Part shown: positions 10,739-25,173 of the stretch, piece by piece
Numbering within the stretch: the stretch's first letter is position 1
Layout: every line of letters begins with the position of its first letter
Source of the DNA: Desarmillaria ectypa
Lineage: Eukaryota > Basidiomycota > Agaricomycetes > Agaricales > Physalacriaceae
Length of the DNA stretch: 64,000 bases
NCBI GenBank assembly: GCA_030407005.1
Contig: JAUDYN010000004.1
Span: forward strand, 186,001-250,000
Reading direction: 5' to 3'
Position numbers and translations under genes: made by a program
The notes under the pieces: generated by a model
What the model was told of the DNA's origin: nothing
Databases searched by the model: none
Seen by the model: the letters and a program-made list of their open reading frames with translations, nothing else

Positions 10739-13429
10739 CGTGGCGAGATAGTGATAGTCCGGGACCAGATAAGTTATCGAAAAGAAGAAGAATGAGAGTC
10801 GCAGTTATATAGCTGTGCGTTAATATGGCACCGAGCACGTGTAGGAAACGTTGTGGCTGTCGATCATCGTCATCTTAATTCCGTCTTTTGCATCATCGAT
10901 GCTTAGACACCCACTGATGCATGATGGCCGGCGTGAGCGTACCTCACGTTTCGAAGTATCGTCACAGAGACAACAGAATCTTGCACAGCCTAAAAAAAGA
11001 CAGAACCATGAGTCGATGAGCGGTCAAACAAAGGTCGAAGCGTCAAACCTTCGACCGTACTCATTCCACGCACAATGGAACATATCAGAAGACCACCGCG
11101 CAGCCGGCCATCGTCCCCGGATCTTTGAGCGGGTATTAAAGAAGGCGACATAGGGTTATCGTTGGAAGTCAACGTGGACTCTCATTGCAGCTGCCTTTTT
11201 GGACTCTCACTTCGTTCAGCAATCCTTCGAGAAGAATTCGCGTGGAACAAGTGTTCGATACGAGGATGGCCACGTTTCACAGGTTGAACGAATGGCCACC
11301 CGACATACATGCATATCATCCCCGATGTTTCAAAGTGCTTCAAGTTCCATGGGATAAACGTATTGCTGGATGCCCATGCAACCTGAGTGCAGGGCACCAA
11401 GATATCCGTCACGACCTTTTCAAACTTGTATCAGATAGAGCAAAGCAAACAGATACAGTACGAACCTTTAACAGTCTTTGTATCTTTCTCGGCGAGTTCG
11501 TGTGGAGAACATCAGCGGCCAGTGATTGAATGTTGAACTATGGTATGAGGATCTACGATATTGAGGATGGTTATGAGCATTTTTATGCAAAGAGAATCGA
11601 CCTGACCACGAACCACGCTACATACGAAACTGAGCCAGCTGTTGACTGGAGCGTCCAACATGCCGAGGTTTGATGACACCCACCTCTTCCATATAAACGA
11701 ATGTACATCTCGACATTTTTCAAGTTCCATGTCCCTGAATTTAGCTGATGGAAAGGCCTTTGGAACGTCAAAGAGTATTCCAAGGGTCCTGAAGCTGCAG
11801 TCAGCCAAACTCAATGATAGGAACCAGCAGGAACCGTCTGGTTGACTCGGATAAGCGAGGCCATTTGGGGTTAGATCAAACTGAGTCTGAACTGAGTCTG
11901 AGACCCGACGCTCCGAAGATCATGACATGCTGATTCTGACGTGGTTAAGTCCAGCTACATGGTCGCCCTCTTGCGATCATCGACGAGCCTTTCTCCTGTG
12001 TAATGGGAACGAGACAACGGTCTTGACGTGGAGAAAGCTGCCTCTGGAGCATGTGGTGAATGCCGTAGATACATGACCTCAGGGACTCAAGGTGCTGGGA
12101 AAAAGGGACTGGAAGTATAGCAATCACCGCGAGAAGAATGAATCTCCGTCTAGCCCCGTCAACATTAGCTGTAGCCAAATTTTCATTAGTCTCTCAAATA
12201 CGTGAAAAGAGCAATCAGCGTACTGGGGCTCAGGAATCGTTTGAAGATCTTCTAGGGACGTGTCTAGTCCAGAAGGAAATGTTTGGGGCGGTGTAGCTAC
12301 TTCCAGTCGCAAATAAGGGCGCTACTGGCCCGTCGAAATCAACGGTGGTATCTTTTAGAGGCCCATTTCCTCCTTCAACTACACACTGTACCATCTGAAT
12401 GGATGAGATATACACTACGCGCAAGCATAGCATCGACCCGACATGTACTGACAACTTCCGAGAGAACGGCATACTGCAGCTCTGCAGAAACTTGCCATAC
12501 ATGAGCCATGGTTAGTGAACAGAGCTCGGAAAGACGTTCGCAGCCAGTGATTGTTGAGCAGAAGGTACGAATGTAGAAGCGGGGACTTGGGATCTGACAT
12601 GGTTTCTGAGGAGATTCGGCAGAAGCTGTATGTAAGGAGGCCAGGCAACTAGTCCTGACAGGTCCTGGAAGCACTAACAATGCGCTGTACATGAGAGTCT
12701 GATCCGGAGCAAAAACTGTCAGGATTGGTGAAAACGACGCCGAGGAGTTCTCGTTGGTCAAAACTGAGTCTCCGAGTGCAGTTTTCTTGTTGTTGATATC
12801 GGATTGTCCGTTAAATTGGGTCGTGATCCGTCGGATAGCTGTAAAGAATGGCGGTAACGTCGCCGTTATTACGTGGAAAGAGCTGAAGGACCAAAAACGG
12901 GTCGTCGACTGGCCATATACGCCATCCACGTCGTCGTAACGTATCAATTCTCGTTCTCGGCGTCGTTTCCCGGTATTGTTCTGCTTCTGTCTTGTCGAAT
13001 CTATCCATCCGCGTGTCGGACGACAGCGCTCCTCCTTCGCATTCATTCCTCTATGCTAGGCTTCAAGACTATCGTCACCTGTAAGGGCTCCGGGAAGCTG
13101 CTGTGATGCACCTTTGTCGGCCGTTTCGTCGTATTCTGCCCCTATCGGGTAGAGGTCGTTCTGCCTGTTGAAGAGCAGGCTACCGGCTCCTTTCGAACAA
13201 CGAGGTAAGACATTATGGAACAAATATCGGAGAGAATACGAGGGAAAAGCTGGACAGAGCGTCGTAGCCTTGCCAGTAGTGGGAGTAAAGGTACAGATAA
13301 AGAAGTTAGGACCCATAAGAATACACAAGTCTGATTACGAATACAAAGGATTCATAATCACCGTCTTATCCCTTTTGGACGTACTTTATGACCACCATCA
13401 TCTCAATTTCCAACTGTCCTGCAGCAAAT
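10739..13429. other. Long stretch with no recognised gene; possible decayed gene on minus strand
   Basis: About 2.7 kb with overlapping short frames. On the minus strand 11945-13046 gives partly hydrophobic peptides (for example RRRFILLAVIAILPVPF) and GT/AG sites, which could be exons of a decayed membrane protein. I could not build a consistent exon chain or match it to a family. Frames at 11185-11529 and 11512-11814 likewise match nothing I know. Confidence 0.35.
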
Positions 13430-15488
13430 ATGCCGACGGGACGCTCTGCAAAAACGGCAGTTCCTTCCAAGCGGAACTGTCTTACTCAACCTGAATCCGA
13501 CGAGTGGCAATCAGAGGACGAGGATAGCGAGAAGGAAAGCAATTTCGATAGGCGCGACGAAGGTGTGCGATGGTCACCTTTTTCTACATTCTCTATTCTA
13601 AATGTTGAGATGAATAGTCGTGATGAAACCTAGTTCAGCGAAGTGAAGACGAATATCTCGAATACGGCCGGAAAGACAAAGGCTACAAAGGCTACAGAGA
13701 CCAAACGGAAGAGAACTGGGAAGAAGCGGCGAGATCTGAGCCTGTTACCTACAATGCCGCTGGATATTCTGTTCACGGTGAGTCCGACTATGTTCTTCTG
13801 TATCAATAACCAACATCAACAGATATGTGGCATGCTTTCTCCTCGAGACCTCATCAATCTATCTCGGGTCGACACAAATTTAACTGCGCATAGTATCTTT
13901 CGTTTGGAAGGTGATGAGGGATGCTGAATGGGGGATAGAACCCCCCCCCTCGGGGAATTCCTGAGCACCGTTGGGTAGAACTGTTATTTGGGATTTCAGT
14001 CTATGACGTCGGTCATTGCTCTATTTGACATTCACCCATCTAACTCGGTGCATCAGTTCTACCCTGCAAAGAATATTCCTCTTGACTGGAAGCTTCGTCG
14101 ACGCGTTTGCGTGCACTCCCGTCGGCTGCTGTACGCTCGAACTTACCGTCTCCGATAGCTTAATATACACCTCAAGGGTTAGAAGGTGTTTCACTGAAGT
14201 GAATAACGATGCCTTGACCCTAATGCTGCTCACTTGTGAACTGCGGCCTCTCCTTTCACACGTATTCCAATGATTACGTCCATCTACAAAGCTGGACCGG
14301 GAAAAATGTGCTCACGCAACGGATACTATTGGATCTCTGATATCACGGACATCCAAGCCAAGATAAATGAGGTGGAAGTAGACCCTGGATCTTCCAAGTG
14401 TCTGTCCTAATTTCGAATGGAGCGGAAAAAGTTGGTGAAGACATGACTAAAGTTAGTGCAGACTTCGTGCAGTGTCTCATTCGTCTGATGTATTCATTTT
14501 AGGGCGCGAGGCAATATGAAGAATGGACTGTCAATAACGCTCGGAAGAACGCTCGTGAATCAGGACTTCGGAAAGATGAGAGATGTTCTATGTAAGTCTG
14601 CTGTGATTTAACGACTATTACTTGTCTAAAAGCCATTTAGGATAAATATTCTCCTGCTTGACTTGGGTTATACCGAGCAAGACGTCGAGGCTGTAGGATG
14701 TGAATCATCGGTTAGGTGCGACGCTGAACTCACGTCACAGAATATACAGGTCTTCTCATCTACACCACACGATGCTCAACATTTTCAAAGCTGGACCAGG
14801 ATTCGTCTGGGTCTCGAGGCGGTGATCAAAGTCTATCGTGTTCGGGAAGCCAAAGCGGCCTGTAGTATGGCGCTATGCAGGCGTGCTTCGATCGTCGAGG
14901 GTATTCTCAAGATATACAAGCAGTAATCCTTGCCCGTAGTATGGCGAGAAATACCTTCACCCATAGACGTTTGCACGTTTCCTGTATTTAAGGACGTTTT
15001 GGAGCTGCCGACTGAGAACGTCCCAGTTTTGCCGATGCCGTGAACAAGCTCCCAAATCTGGTTACCGACTAGCAGCGACGAAGAGAATCTGAGCTGCGAG
15101 CCTTCGTCTCGTCTCCGGAAGTTGGGGAGGTCGATCCTTTGAAGTTGGCAACGACGGTATTTTCTTGCTAATTATCAAATGTCGTGCTATCATCGCGGAT
15201 GCGGATGTTTGGCGGCATCGACGTAGAATGTACGGATCAGTCGGAAGCCAAGCCGCAAACGTCGATGATCTGTATCACAGCATGGGGAACACAGAGCTCT
15301 CCTTTGATACGACGCGATCTACCGTGGCTGCTTCTCTTGTAAGGCTCGCTTCTCGTAATCCTGTTACGACGACCGCTGAGGAGATAGATGGTCTGAATCT
15401 CAAGTTTCTTTCTATGAGTGATCCAGTTGTCAGATATGATCTCACCGCCGGAATAGGCAGGTGCAGCGGGCGTCGCATCCTCTCCTGA
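13430..15488 (+). pseudogene. F-box protein relic of the large Agaricomycete F-box family
   Basis: Starts MPTGRSAKTAVPSKR, then a basic KKRR stretch and, across an intron at about 13778-13822, LSLLPTMPLDILFT joined to ICGMLSPRDLINLSRV, which is a clear F-box. Downstream, in several frames, come the usual landmarks: YWISDITDIQAKINEV, NARKNARESGLRKDE, LLLDLGYTEQDVEAV, then TFPVFKDVLELPTENV and LSFDTTRSTVAASLVRLA with NPVTTTAEEIDGLN. These collinear blocks are separated by stop codons and frame changes, for example after 13919, at about 14407 and after 15045. A disabled copy of a once full-length gene is the best reading; the ends are approximate. Confidence 0.72.
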
Positions 15489-16787
15489 AGGGAATGCGTG
15501 AGTCCATATATGGGTACCCTATGATTTATCCACAGCTGACCACTATGTTAGGTTCAAAGAGACCCCTCTCTGAGTTACGGTCAACGCCCAGACTTACGCC
15601 TTCTTACGTCCGAGGATGAGGCGAAGAAGGGGCTCGGTATCGTTTCACTGTCAGCATTGTTCCGGTCATGTTGATCCACAGACGTATGAACGCGTCTCTG
15701 AGCATCTCCAAGATGTGTGAGTAGATATCTTTGCCATTCGACGTTTGCTTATTTGATGTAAACATGACATTGACGATCCCCTGATGGATCGTGATTTGTT
15801 CTTGACGCCTAGTACAATTATGGCCACAGTACAACGTCCGCCGTTGTATATTGTGATATCTCAAACACCTTAGCCTACCAATGTCTAGCCCCCGTAGGAC
15901 TGAGTCGCTTCGGGCCTCTTGCAACTATAACCTCAGGTGTAGATGTTCCCACCTGATATGATGTATGTGTCTTGTCACTCATACGATGAACTGTTCTCAA
16001 TTTCGTGCTGGGATGTTCTCTATGGACACAGTTACTATGTATCCTTGTGATGAAACATGGATGTATTTCGCAGCTTTCCAGATTTATTAAAACTTTGAAT
16101 GTTTTGCTTATTTCTTCAGCCCTGCTCGAGATATTCCAGAAAAATACCTTTTTGCCATCATATTAGTATTTCAATGCCATTATATATATGGCAGATAAGA
16201 GAGGGGTCTTGGTTGTAGTTGCAAAGGGTGCGGGAAATGCGTTCAAGTTGACTTAAGACTTCGGTTGACTACCATCGAGTTTCAAAGATTGGTTCGAGTC
16301 TAGGTAAGGCCCTTTCTGCCTTTGTCAGCCCATTGGCTAGCCAATTCTACATCCAGGTTCCTGAATTCGTTTTCTTGTAGATCGAGGCTCGGTGGGTGAA
16401 TCGGATTCTATTAGTTCCACTACATGTTGAACTGACTGGAACCTCCTTGTCTATGGATACCATGTTAAAACGAGGAGCATAGAAGCCGGCGCATGCATTT
16501 TACGTGTGCCGTTTGCATGTAAAAAATATCAGGGTCTTTCCACCAATCCTTAGGGAGGCAGCAGGTGAGTACCGTTTGGCAGACATCTTGAGGGGCACCC
16601 CGCTAACAAATCAAAAGATTCTTCTACTGAAGATTATTCATTGTAGCATCAGGACTGGCCGCTTTATAACCCCTGCAGTCAATGTTCATCTGCTGCAGAG
16701 ATTCCGTCTTGATGCGAGATGTCTTGTCACCCATTCGATAGCCTGTTCTCGATTACGTACTACGACATTCCCCATGGACATTGTTAC
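15489..16787. other. Unrecognised sequence with a diverged internal repeat
   Basis: No intact gene. A stretch near 15,965-16,045 resembles 16,715-16,795 (shared blocks include tgtcttgtcac and an nnTGGACAnnGTTACT motif), so part of the region next to the DAHP synthase relic was duplicated long ago. A segment at about 16,385-16,440 resembles 63,290-63,350. Confidence 0.45.
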
Positions 16788-18858
<2,071 letters not shown>

Positions 18859-18860
18859 AG

Positions 18861-19292
18861 TTTTAATTGCACTCGATGTTAGATTATCAATTGTCGCGAG
18901 CGCAGCCAGTATGACTCACCTGACATGCTCGCAAAACACTCTACGGCTTTAGCCAATTACAGAATCAACTTAATTATCCCATCACAGGGCAAAGAAATAC
19001 TACAAATGTGCATTACTCTACCCCATACGATACGCCCATAAACCAGATTAATGAGCGGAGGGACTTGAACACGAGGAAAGGAGGGAACTTGAGGACCTGT
19101 ACCCACACCGCGTCTTAGTAGTAGATAGCTTACTTGGGGCAGTTAATGAAATGCTCATACCAAAAAAAAAGCAACTCCTCCGCTATCTTTTACTTCATAA
19201 CATTGATTCTATTATCTATTCATTAGTGTACGTAAGGGGGGTTGCGGCCTTGTATCCCGGCACATCGAGTCGGCCGACTCCCCCCCCCCCGG
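18861..19292. other. Intergenic between HNH gene and tRNA
   Basis: No gene seen. Contains poly-A and poly-C runs; the end adjoins the pol III terminator of the tRNA. Confidence 0.5.
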
Positions 19293-19300
19293 AAAAAAAA
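19293..19300 (-). terminator. RNA polymerase III terminator (T8)
   Basis: A run of eight T on the minus strand lies 15 bases beyond the 3' end of the tRNA-Leu, the usual pol III stop signal. Confidence 0.75.
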
Positions 19301-19315
19301 GGGGGAGGAATCACG

Positions 19316-19425
19316 TGACAACGGTGAGGTTCGAACTCACGCCCCGGAGGACTGGATTGTTCCGTAAGTTCCCTTTTGGGGAAACCTCCTAATTCCAGCG
19401 CCTTAGACCGCTCGGCCACGTTGCC
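19316..19425 (-). tRNA. tRNA-Leu(UAG) with an intron
   Basis: Reverse complement starts GGCAACGTGGCCGAGCGGTC, which holds the A box, and the B box reads GAGTTCGAACCTC. The acceptor stem pairs GGCAACG with CGTTGTC (one G-U). The anticodon stem CTGGA pairs with TCCAG; the loop reads A-T-TAG-G followed by an intron of about 30 nt ending before the last loop base. That gives anticodon UAG for leucine. The class II variable arm is short. Isotype rests on my placement of the intron just after position 37. Confidence 0.82.
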
Positions 19426-20126
19426 ATCATGAATAACCTATTGGTTTCCGTTACGAATAGAAATCAGATTTTGCGTTCCACCGCGACCGACGTCCATCTA
19501 GAGTAAGTCTTAAAAAATTTCTTGCCGGTCTCAGATCCGATATGCCGACATGTCGGGACGTAACCCTCGGCGGCAGTTCCGGACAATCCCTCACCAGGTT
19601 ACGTATCATGGGCCGAGGTAGATGCGACTCTTGTCGTTTACGCCTTCGTCGTCACTATGAGCTGAAACAAAGCATCTCGACGGATGCACATATCGAGAAT
19701 TTCTGGACGATCACACTGAATGATTTCGGTTAGGATACTGCCATAGACGTCAATTGGCTCGTCTGTATAGTTTCATAATGTGCGTGAAAGCCGCCAAATC
19801 GTCTGTTGCGATGGCCCATGCAATACGTGTTCTCAAAGTTTGCTATGAATATTCGATTGTGCGCTATCGTCTTTGTATGAAGGAAACTCTGCAGATTGTT
19901 CCAAGAACACCTTTTGTGAGATCTCGCTCTTGATAGATGCGACGTTGACAAATATGTGCTCATTCCTGATCAATGGTCTGATCAATGGTATCATCAGAAT
20001 ACAGGTAACATCCCAAGGAACCGAGATCTAGTATCAGTGGGGTCCGATCGCGACATCGACAAAATGGCAGAAGACAAATCCTGGAGTGCCGTCCACCCGC
20101 TCTCTGACTCATCACCATTGCTATCC
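19426..20126. other. No recognised gene
   Basis: Short frames only; an Arg-rich frame at 19542-19733 matches nothing I know. The last 60 bases may hold the lost first exon of the PDX2 relic. Confidence 0.4.
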
Positions 20127-21198
20127 AAGTAACGATTGGCATTCTTGGTGAGGGAGGCCAATAATTTAGCCACAACAACTCAATAATGTTGAGATATTTA
20201 CTACATTTTTGCAGGGAGCCCTTTATGGAGCATTATGCGGCAGTACACCGCTTATCTCCTTCCTTTCGCGCAATGGTCGTGCTGGCCCGGACCCCCGAAG
20301 AATTGGCCGTCTGCGATGGTCTCATTATTCTTTTGCATATACAATCTACTTCATTACTGAAAGCGGTCGTTATGATCGACCACCGTTGCGCTTCTGGCAC
20401 GCCCGTCGGGTCTTCTAGATCTGCTGAGGGAATTCGTGAAAATTAAACCTGTCTGGGGGACCTGTGCTGGTGCCATTCTCCTCTCACAATCTGTCGTCGG
20501 TGCGAAAATGGGAGGGGACAAAAGCTACTGCAAGGAATATCGATATCGATTGCTCGAAATGGCTGGGGGTCGCAAGTACGAGGATTTGTCTGCTCTCGAC
20601 TGATTATCGGTGTTCACGCCGAATATCATAGGTGGAGTCCTTAGAAGTGCCATTGAGTGTTGAGGGAATGAAGGATTCAGAAACGCCGTTCATAGGCGAT
20701 TTTATACGAGCTCCGGTACGTGGTGTCATGACATCCAAGTCAGAAGAGGATGTGATTTTCGAGGCAGTTGTTGTCTGTCTTTGCAAGTTCTGCAGGACTA
20801 GAATATCGTTGGGATGCCTCCCACAAAGGTATTCATCGCCAGAACCATGGTCCGCGGCCCTTTATATTGCGTGGTCGTCTGCTCCGAAACTGGCTACAGA
20901 ATTATTCGGGCCTTCTCAAGCCCTTCTCTATTGTTTCTCGACATCGTATTAATCTGTTTTGTACAGGTTGTTCTCCAGCTTTCATGTTCTCCTGAAGATA
21001 CGCCAATACAAGTCCTCGCTCTATTACCTGCAGAACTTTTTACCTTTGGCTCTTTCAGGTCTGGACGACTCAGATCCGAAGACTATCGTATTCCTTCGAC
21101 AAGGCTACCACTTGCTTACCACCTTCCATCTTGAACTGACCCCCGACGATCGTTTTCATGACTACTTTGTCAGGCATTATGTGCTGAGCACCACTTGA
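20127..21198 (+). pseudogene. PDX2: PDX2/SNO glutaminase subunit of pyridoxal phosphate synthase, disabled
   Basis: The plus strand carries the whole PDX2 order: VTIGIL, then MEHYAAVHRL, ARTPEELAVCDGLII, REFVKIKPVWGTCAGAILLS with the catalytic Cys, RNGWGSQ, FIGDFIRAP, SPEDTPIQVLALLPAEL and LRQGYHLLTTFHLELT with the catalytic His and Glu. PDX2 supplies ammonia from glutamine to PDX1 for vitamin B6 synthesis. Lesions: the ALQ of the N-terminal GxLALQG strand is absent, the PGGESTT turn is scrambled with a frame change, there is a frameshift after GGDKSY, and one extra T occurs in a T5 run in PAELLP near 21,037. FHPE is FHLE. Two introns, at about 20,574-20,632 and 20,717-20,966, are still recognisable. 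Confidence 0.8.
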
Positions 21199-21490
21199 GT
21201 GGGTGCTAGTCGTTGATGCGTCACATTACTATGACTTAGACTTCCTTGGATTTATAGCATGCAGGGTAGCTTATCAGTAATAATTATACAGCCCTTCACT
21301 GCATGTGCTTCAGGGACGAGTCCTCACACCAGGGGACCTAAATATAGTGTCGACGCAGTATCTGCACGATGAGCGACCCACGATAGGACACGATAGGAGT
21401 CGGCAATGCTTCTCGCGCTATGCCCCGGTTAACCGGGTGAGGATATATATGCGATGTCCTCTACGCAAATGCAACCCCTCACCTATAGCC

Positions 21491-23847
21491 ATGTTCCTAC
21501 GCTTGGTGACAATTTTCCTCGGCCTAGCCACCCTCGCACACGGTGCGCGCCAAATCCGCAAGAGCGAAATTCAGGCTCGACAACTCGAGGCGGCCAAGCG
21601 ATGGCGCTCCATACCGCAACCCACCACCGGCATCGACCTTGAACGGCGTGCAGGAGTACGGAACATCACGTTCTCTAATCCCAAGGTATCCGGTGCGTTA
21701 TCATTGTCTATCTGATTTCGGCATTTGGTTTACTGGCAGCATCGATAGAGTTTTGGGTCGATGGAGCCAACATTCCTGAGGTCGACTTTGACGTAGGACC
21801 CAGCTGGTCGGGGCTGATGCCTATCTCTTCCGATCCTAATGAGTCGCGAAAGGTCCGTCCACATGGTGCAAGGTAATAATTTATGGTAACCAACACGTGT
21901 CCTGTGTTCAGCTGTTCTTCTGGTTCTTCCCTCCCGGGCCGCAAGGCAGCATGGATGATCTCATTTTCTGGTAAGGATAATGTTGACTGATATTTGCACT
22001 AGTCATAACTTACTTTTCAGGACGAACGGAGGCCCTGGATGTTCTTCCCTGGAAGGCTTTTTGCAAGAGAATGGGGTAGGTCATATCTTCAAGGCTTTTT
22101 GTTATCTTTGTTGCTCACCGTTCCATAGCCATTCCAATGGGGTGTCGGAACGGCAAAGCCCATCATCAATGATATGAGCTGGACCAATCTCTCGAGTGTC
22201 CTATGGGTTGAGCAACCAGTTGGGACCGGCTTCTCTCAAGGAACCCCGACGATAAGGGTAAGTTCCAAGATTTCTGTCGCAGTATAGGCCAATAATTGTC
22301 GCCCAATAGAATGAGGATGATCTGGCAGAACAACTTGTTGGTTTCTTCCAACAATTCTTGGAGGTTTTCTCGGAACTGAAGGGGAAGAAACTGTATGTCA
22401 CGGGTGAAAGTGTAGGTGGTATTCCTTTTTTGTGTTCGTTCTGCAATTGCTGAGGAATGATTTCAGTATGCAGGAATGTATGTTCCTTGTGAGTATAACC
22501 TGCAACCCTCAGTTCATCCAATATTTATTTGCCAGACATTGCCAATTACATCTACGAACATCCTAATGACCTGGACTTGGAGCTGAAGGGCATATGGATT
22601 GCTGACCGTACGCCTCTTGATCATAATTATTTCTGTTCCACGCGCCGATGACTGGTATAGCTGTTCTTGGATGGGATGTCGTCCAAGAACAGATTCCCGC
22701 AGTCGACTTCGTCCACAAGTATGAAGGGGTCTTCGCTTTCACGTTAGTATTACGCTACCCTGGCACCTAATTTTGTTGAACATGACGATTAGGAAAGAGT
22801 TCTTGTCTGAACTTGACAACAAAGCTGCAGCCTGCAACTACACTGGATATACAGAGACCTTTGCAACATATCCTCCTAAAGGACTCCTTCCGCTTCCCGG
22901 ACGGTCAACAGAAGCCGACAGGGGATGCGATTTATGGGATACCATATTCAATGCGGCTTTTGCTACTAACCCCGCATTCAACATCTATCGTATCTTCGAC
23001 ACCTTTCCAGTTCTCTGGGATGTCCTCGGGTTCCCGTAAGTGTCAGAGTTCCAAGGGGCAACCTATCACTGATATGATTCTAGAGGATCTTTCGAAGACA
23101 TTCAGTTGTCTCCACTATACTTTGATCGACAAGATGTTAAGAAAGCCATTCATGCTCCTGTTGACGTGGAATGGACAGAATGCTCTAATATTAATGTGTT
23201 CCCTCACGGGGATTCTAGCCTTCCCTCCTCGTTTAACGTCTTGCCGAATGTCATTGAGAAGAGTAATCGCACTGTTATTGCGCATGGCCTTGCTGACTTT
23301 ATTCTGATTGCTGAAGGGTATGTATTTTAGCATCACTGATTTACCTCGCTCTCTCATTAACGGTTACAGGGCGAGAATTGTGATCCAAAAGTAGGCATAA
23401 AACTTTCGCGACGGTAGCGCTGACTGAGTGTATACAATATCTACTTTTCAGTATGACATGTACGTGAATCTCACTGTTCGTGTTCGATGATAGCCAGATG
23501 GACCGACTGAATGCTTGATGGTCCATCAGGGAACGGATTACAAGGTTTCCAAACTCCCATCGAAGATGACAGCTTCATTGTTGATGGTGTCGGGGCTCTG
23601 GGTACATCCCACACTGAACGAGGACTGACCTTCATAGAAATAGCGCTCAGTGGACATATGTAAGCTCTTTGATATGGCGACGGTACTCTCAACTGATCGC
23701 TGCTACTTCGCAGGGTCCCGCAATTCTCTCCCGTGGTACGTAATATTCCGGAAGAGCAGATAGTTCCAGAAGCTGATCACTTTATCTTGTACATAGGCCG
23801 CATTCCAGAGTATGCAGTATTTGATGGGCTTCCGGGACACTCCATGA
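21491..23847 (+). CDS. Secreted serine carboxypeptidase, family S10
   Basis: Starts with a signal peptide (MFLRLVTIFLGLATLAHGA) and continues through many exons of typical fungal size. The catalytic layout of peptidase family S10 is complete: oxyanion loop TNGGPGCSSLEG, nucleophile motif GESYAGMYVP formed by a splice at the Ser/Tyr junction, aspartate in HGLADFILIAEG, and histidine in ALSGHMVPQFSP near the end. VEQPVGTGFSQG and QNMTWNGLQGFQTPI are further family marks. The enzyme removes C-terminal amino acids from peptides, here likely outside the cell or in the vacuole. The stop is TGA after FRDTP. No lesion was seen. A TATA-like tatatat lies about 45 bases before the ATG. Confidence 0.88.
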
Positions 23848-23991
23848 TACCGTCGTCGAGAACGTGGGGTGAACAGGATACCTGGGCCTGAGTGCTATAT
23901 AGGACAATCTGTCGCGATGTATTTTGTGGTATTTATCCATGTATACCAAATCTACTTTCACTGACACGTATGGTGTTCACGGAAAGAAAGT

Positions 23992-25027
23992 TAAGGTAGG
24001 GCTAATAATTCCCGGTCTTGTTAATAACATATTATTTAACATCGGGTCCCGAGAGGGTATTTATTCACCGCGTTATTCACAGTTAATAAACATTTTGTGA
24101 AATAATGTGAAACCCCGATTTTCTAACGAGTTAATAACAAAAGACTGGTGAAAAAATCAAGAACAGCTTAGATATTGTCCCAATAGATCTCGTCCAGGTC
24201 CCTCGACATTGTTGGAAAGCCTCGATGCTGCTGGTGACTTAACCAGTGCTGCGAAGACTGCTGCAGCATTTACTTCCGAGGCTGATGCGGGAAGAACCTT
24301 CTTCAGATGATGCATCGAGATTGATGTCTGGATCAAGTTTGAGCATGTCTGGAGTATCCTCAATATCGACGTCGACTACCATATCATCCTCGTCGTCGTC
24401 GTCAATCATATCCACCAGACGCACGGTTTCTGATGCTTCTTCTTCTGACCCTGAACTCGTGCTTTGCCTCGCTGGAGTCACTCTCTTCTTGTTCAGATCA
24501 TCTTGCATGTTGCGGAACTGGATGGTTGGTTGTGTCTCTGATTTTTCACCTTCCTTCTGTTAAGATTCATCAATGAACGTGCACCTCCCAGCAGCTAAAA
24601 CTCACCTGGTAGATGCCGTACCACTGTCCAACCTGTATCATGTTGATGAGGGTGCTAACCTTCTGGTTGCTCCGCGGTGGGGAGTTGAACCGAGTGATTT
24701 TAGAATTGGTATGCTCATCTGACATGGAATTGACCAGTACGGAGGATATCTTGATGGCAAAAAAACGTAACCCAGATCAAACTTGAATAAGAAAAATCAG
24801 CGCGTAGAATGTCTCCGAGCCTGAGAGTGATGAGAAGGGAAAAAATTTCGTGCCTTGCAGAGAGTAAGCGTTCAAACAGCCAGCATATCCCCAGCAAAGT
24901 GTTTGATATTTATTCACATTTATTAACTAGGTGCTTTAGGGTACCCAGCTAATAAAATATTATTAACGTGTTAATAACAATGTTAATAAATCGAAGTTAA
25001 TTACTATTCCTTTTTAGCCCTACCTTG
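23992..25027. mobile_element. Non-autonomous hAT-like DNA transposon (1,036 bp)
   Basis: The ends are inverted repeats: left (t)aaggtagggcta, right the complement with (c)aaggtagggcta. They are flanked by an identical 8-bp direct repeat, aagaaagt, at 23,984-23,991 and 25,028-25,035. Eight-base target duplications are the mark of the hAT superfamily. At least six copies of GTTAATAA(C/A), in both directions, lie inside both ends, as expected for subterminal transposase-binding repeats. No transposase domain is encoded; instead a two-exon frame for an acidic protein lies inside. Closest alternative: another family with 8-bp duplications, such as P or Merlin. Confidence 0.78.
24239..24725 (-). 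CDS. Small acidic protein encoded inside the hAT-like element
   Basis: Two exons (24606-24725 and 24239-24556) join in phase 0 across a GTGAG...AACAG intron of 49 nt to give 145 aa. The N-terminus reads MSDEHTNSKITRFNSPPR, then a helix with STLINMIQVGQWYGIYQ. The middle is acidic (DMIDDDDEDDMVVDVDIED) with a basic patch KKRVTPARQ before it. It has no BED finger or hAT dimerisation motif that I recognise. It could be a captured host gene, a transposase N-terminal remnant or a regulator carried by the element. It is an unrecognised protein; expression is unknown. Confidence 0.5.
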
Positions 25028-25173
25028 AAGAAAGTCTGCAACCCTTGAGCAACCCTAAAGCCATGCCGATGCATTACGTAACAATAGGCACCCTCCGGAC
25101 CTGAGTTCCGGGTTGATCGACCTGTAACGTTGACCAATCACCGCCAAGCTCTACTCAGTGCCAAGTTGTCAAG

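Noticed and set aside
19216..19419. Minus-strand frame starting MAERSKALELGGF, looking like a small protein
   Set aside because: It is the translation of the intron-containing tRNA-Leu and its flanks, a well-known false gene.
23992..25027. A virus or helitron origin for the AT-rich element
   Set aside because: Terminal inverted repeats with an 8-bp target duplication fit a cut-and-paste transposon; helitrons lack both.
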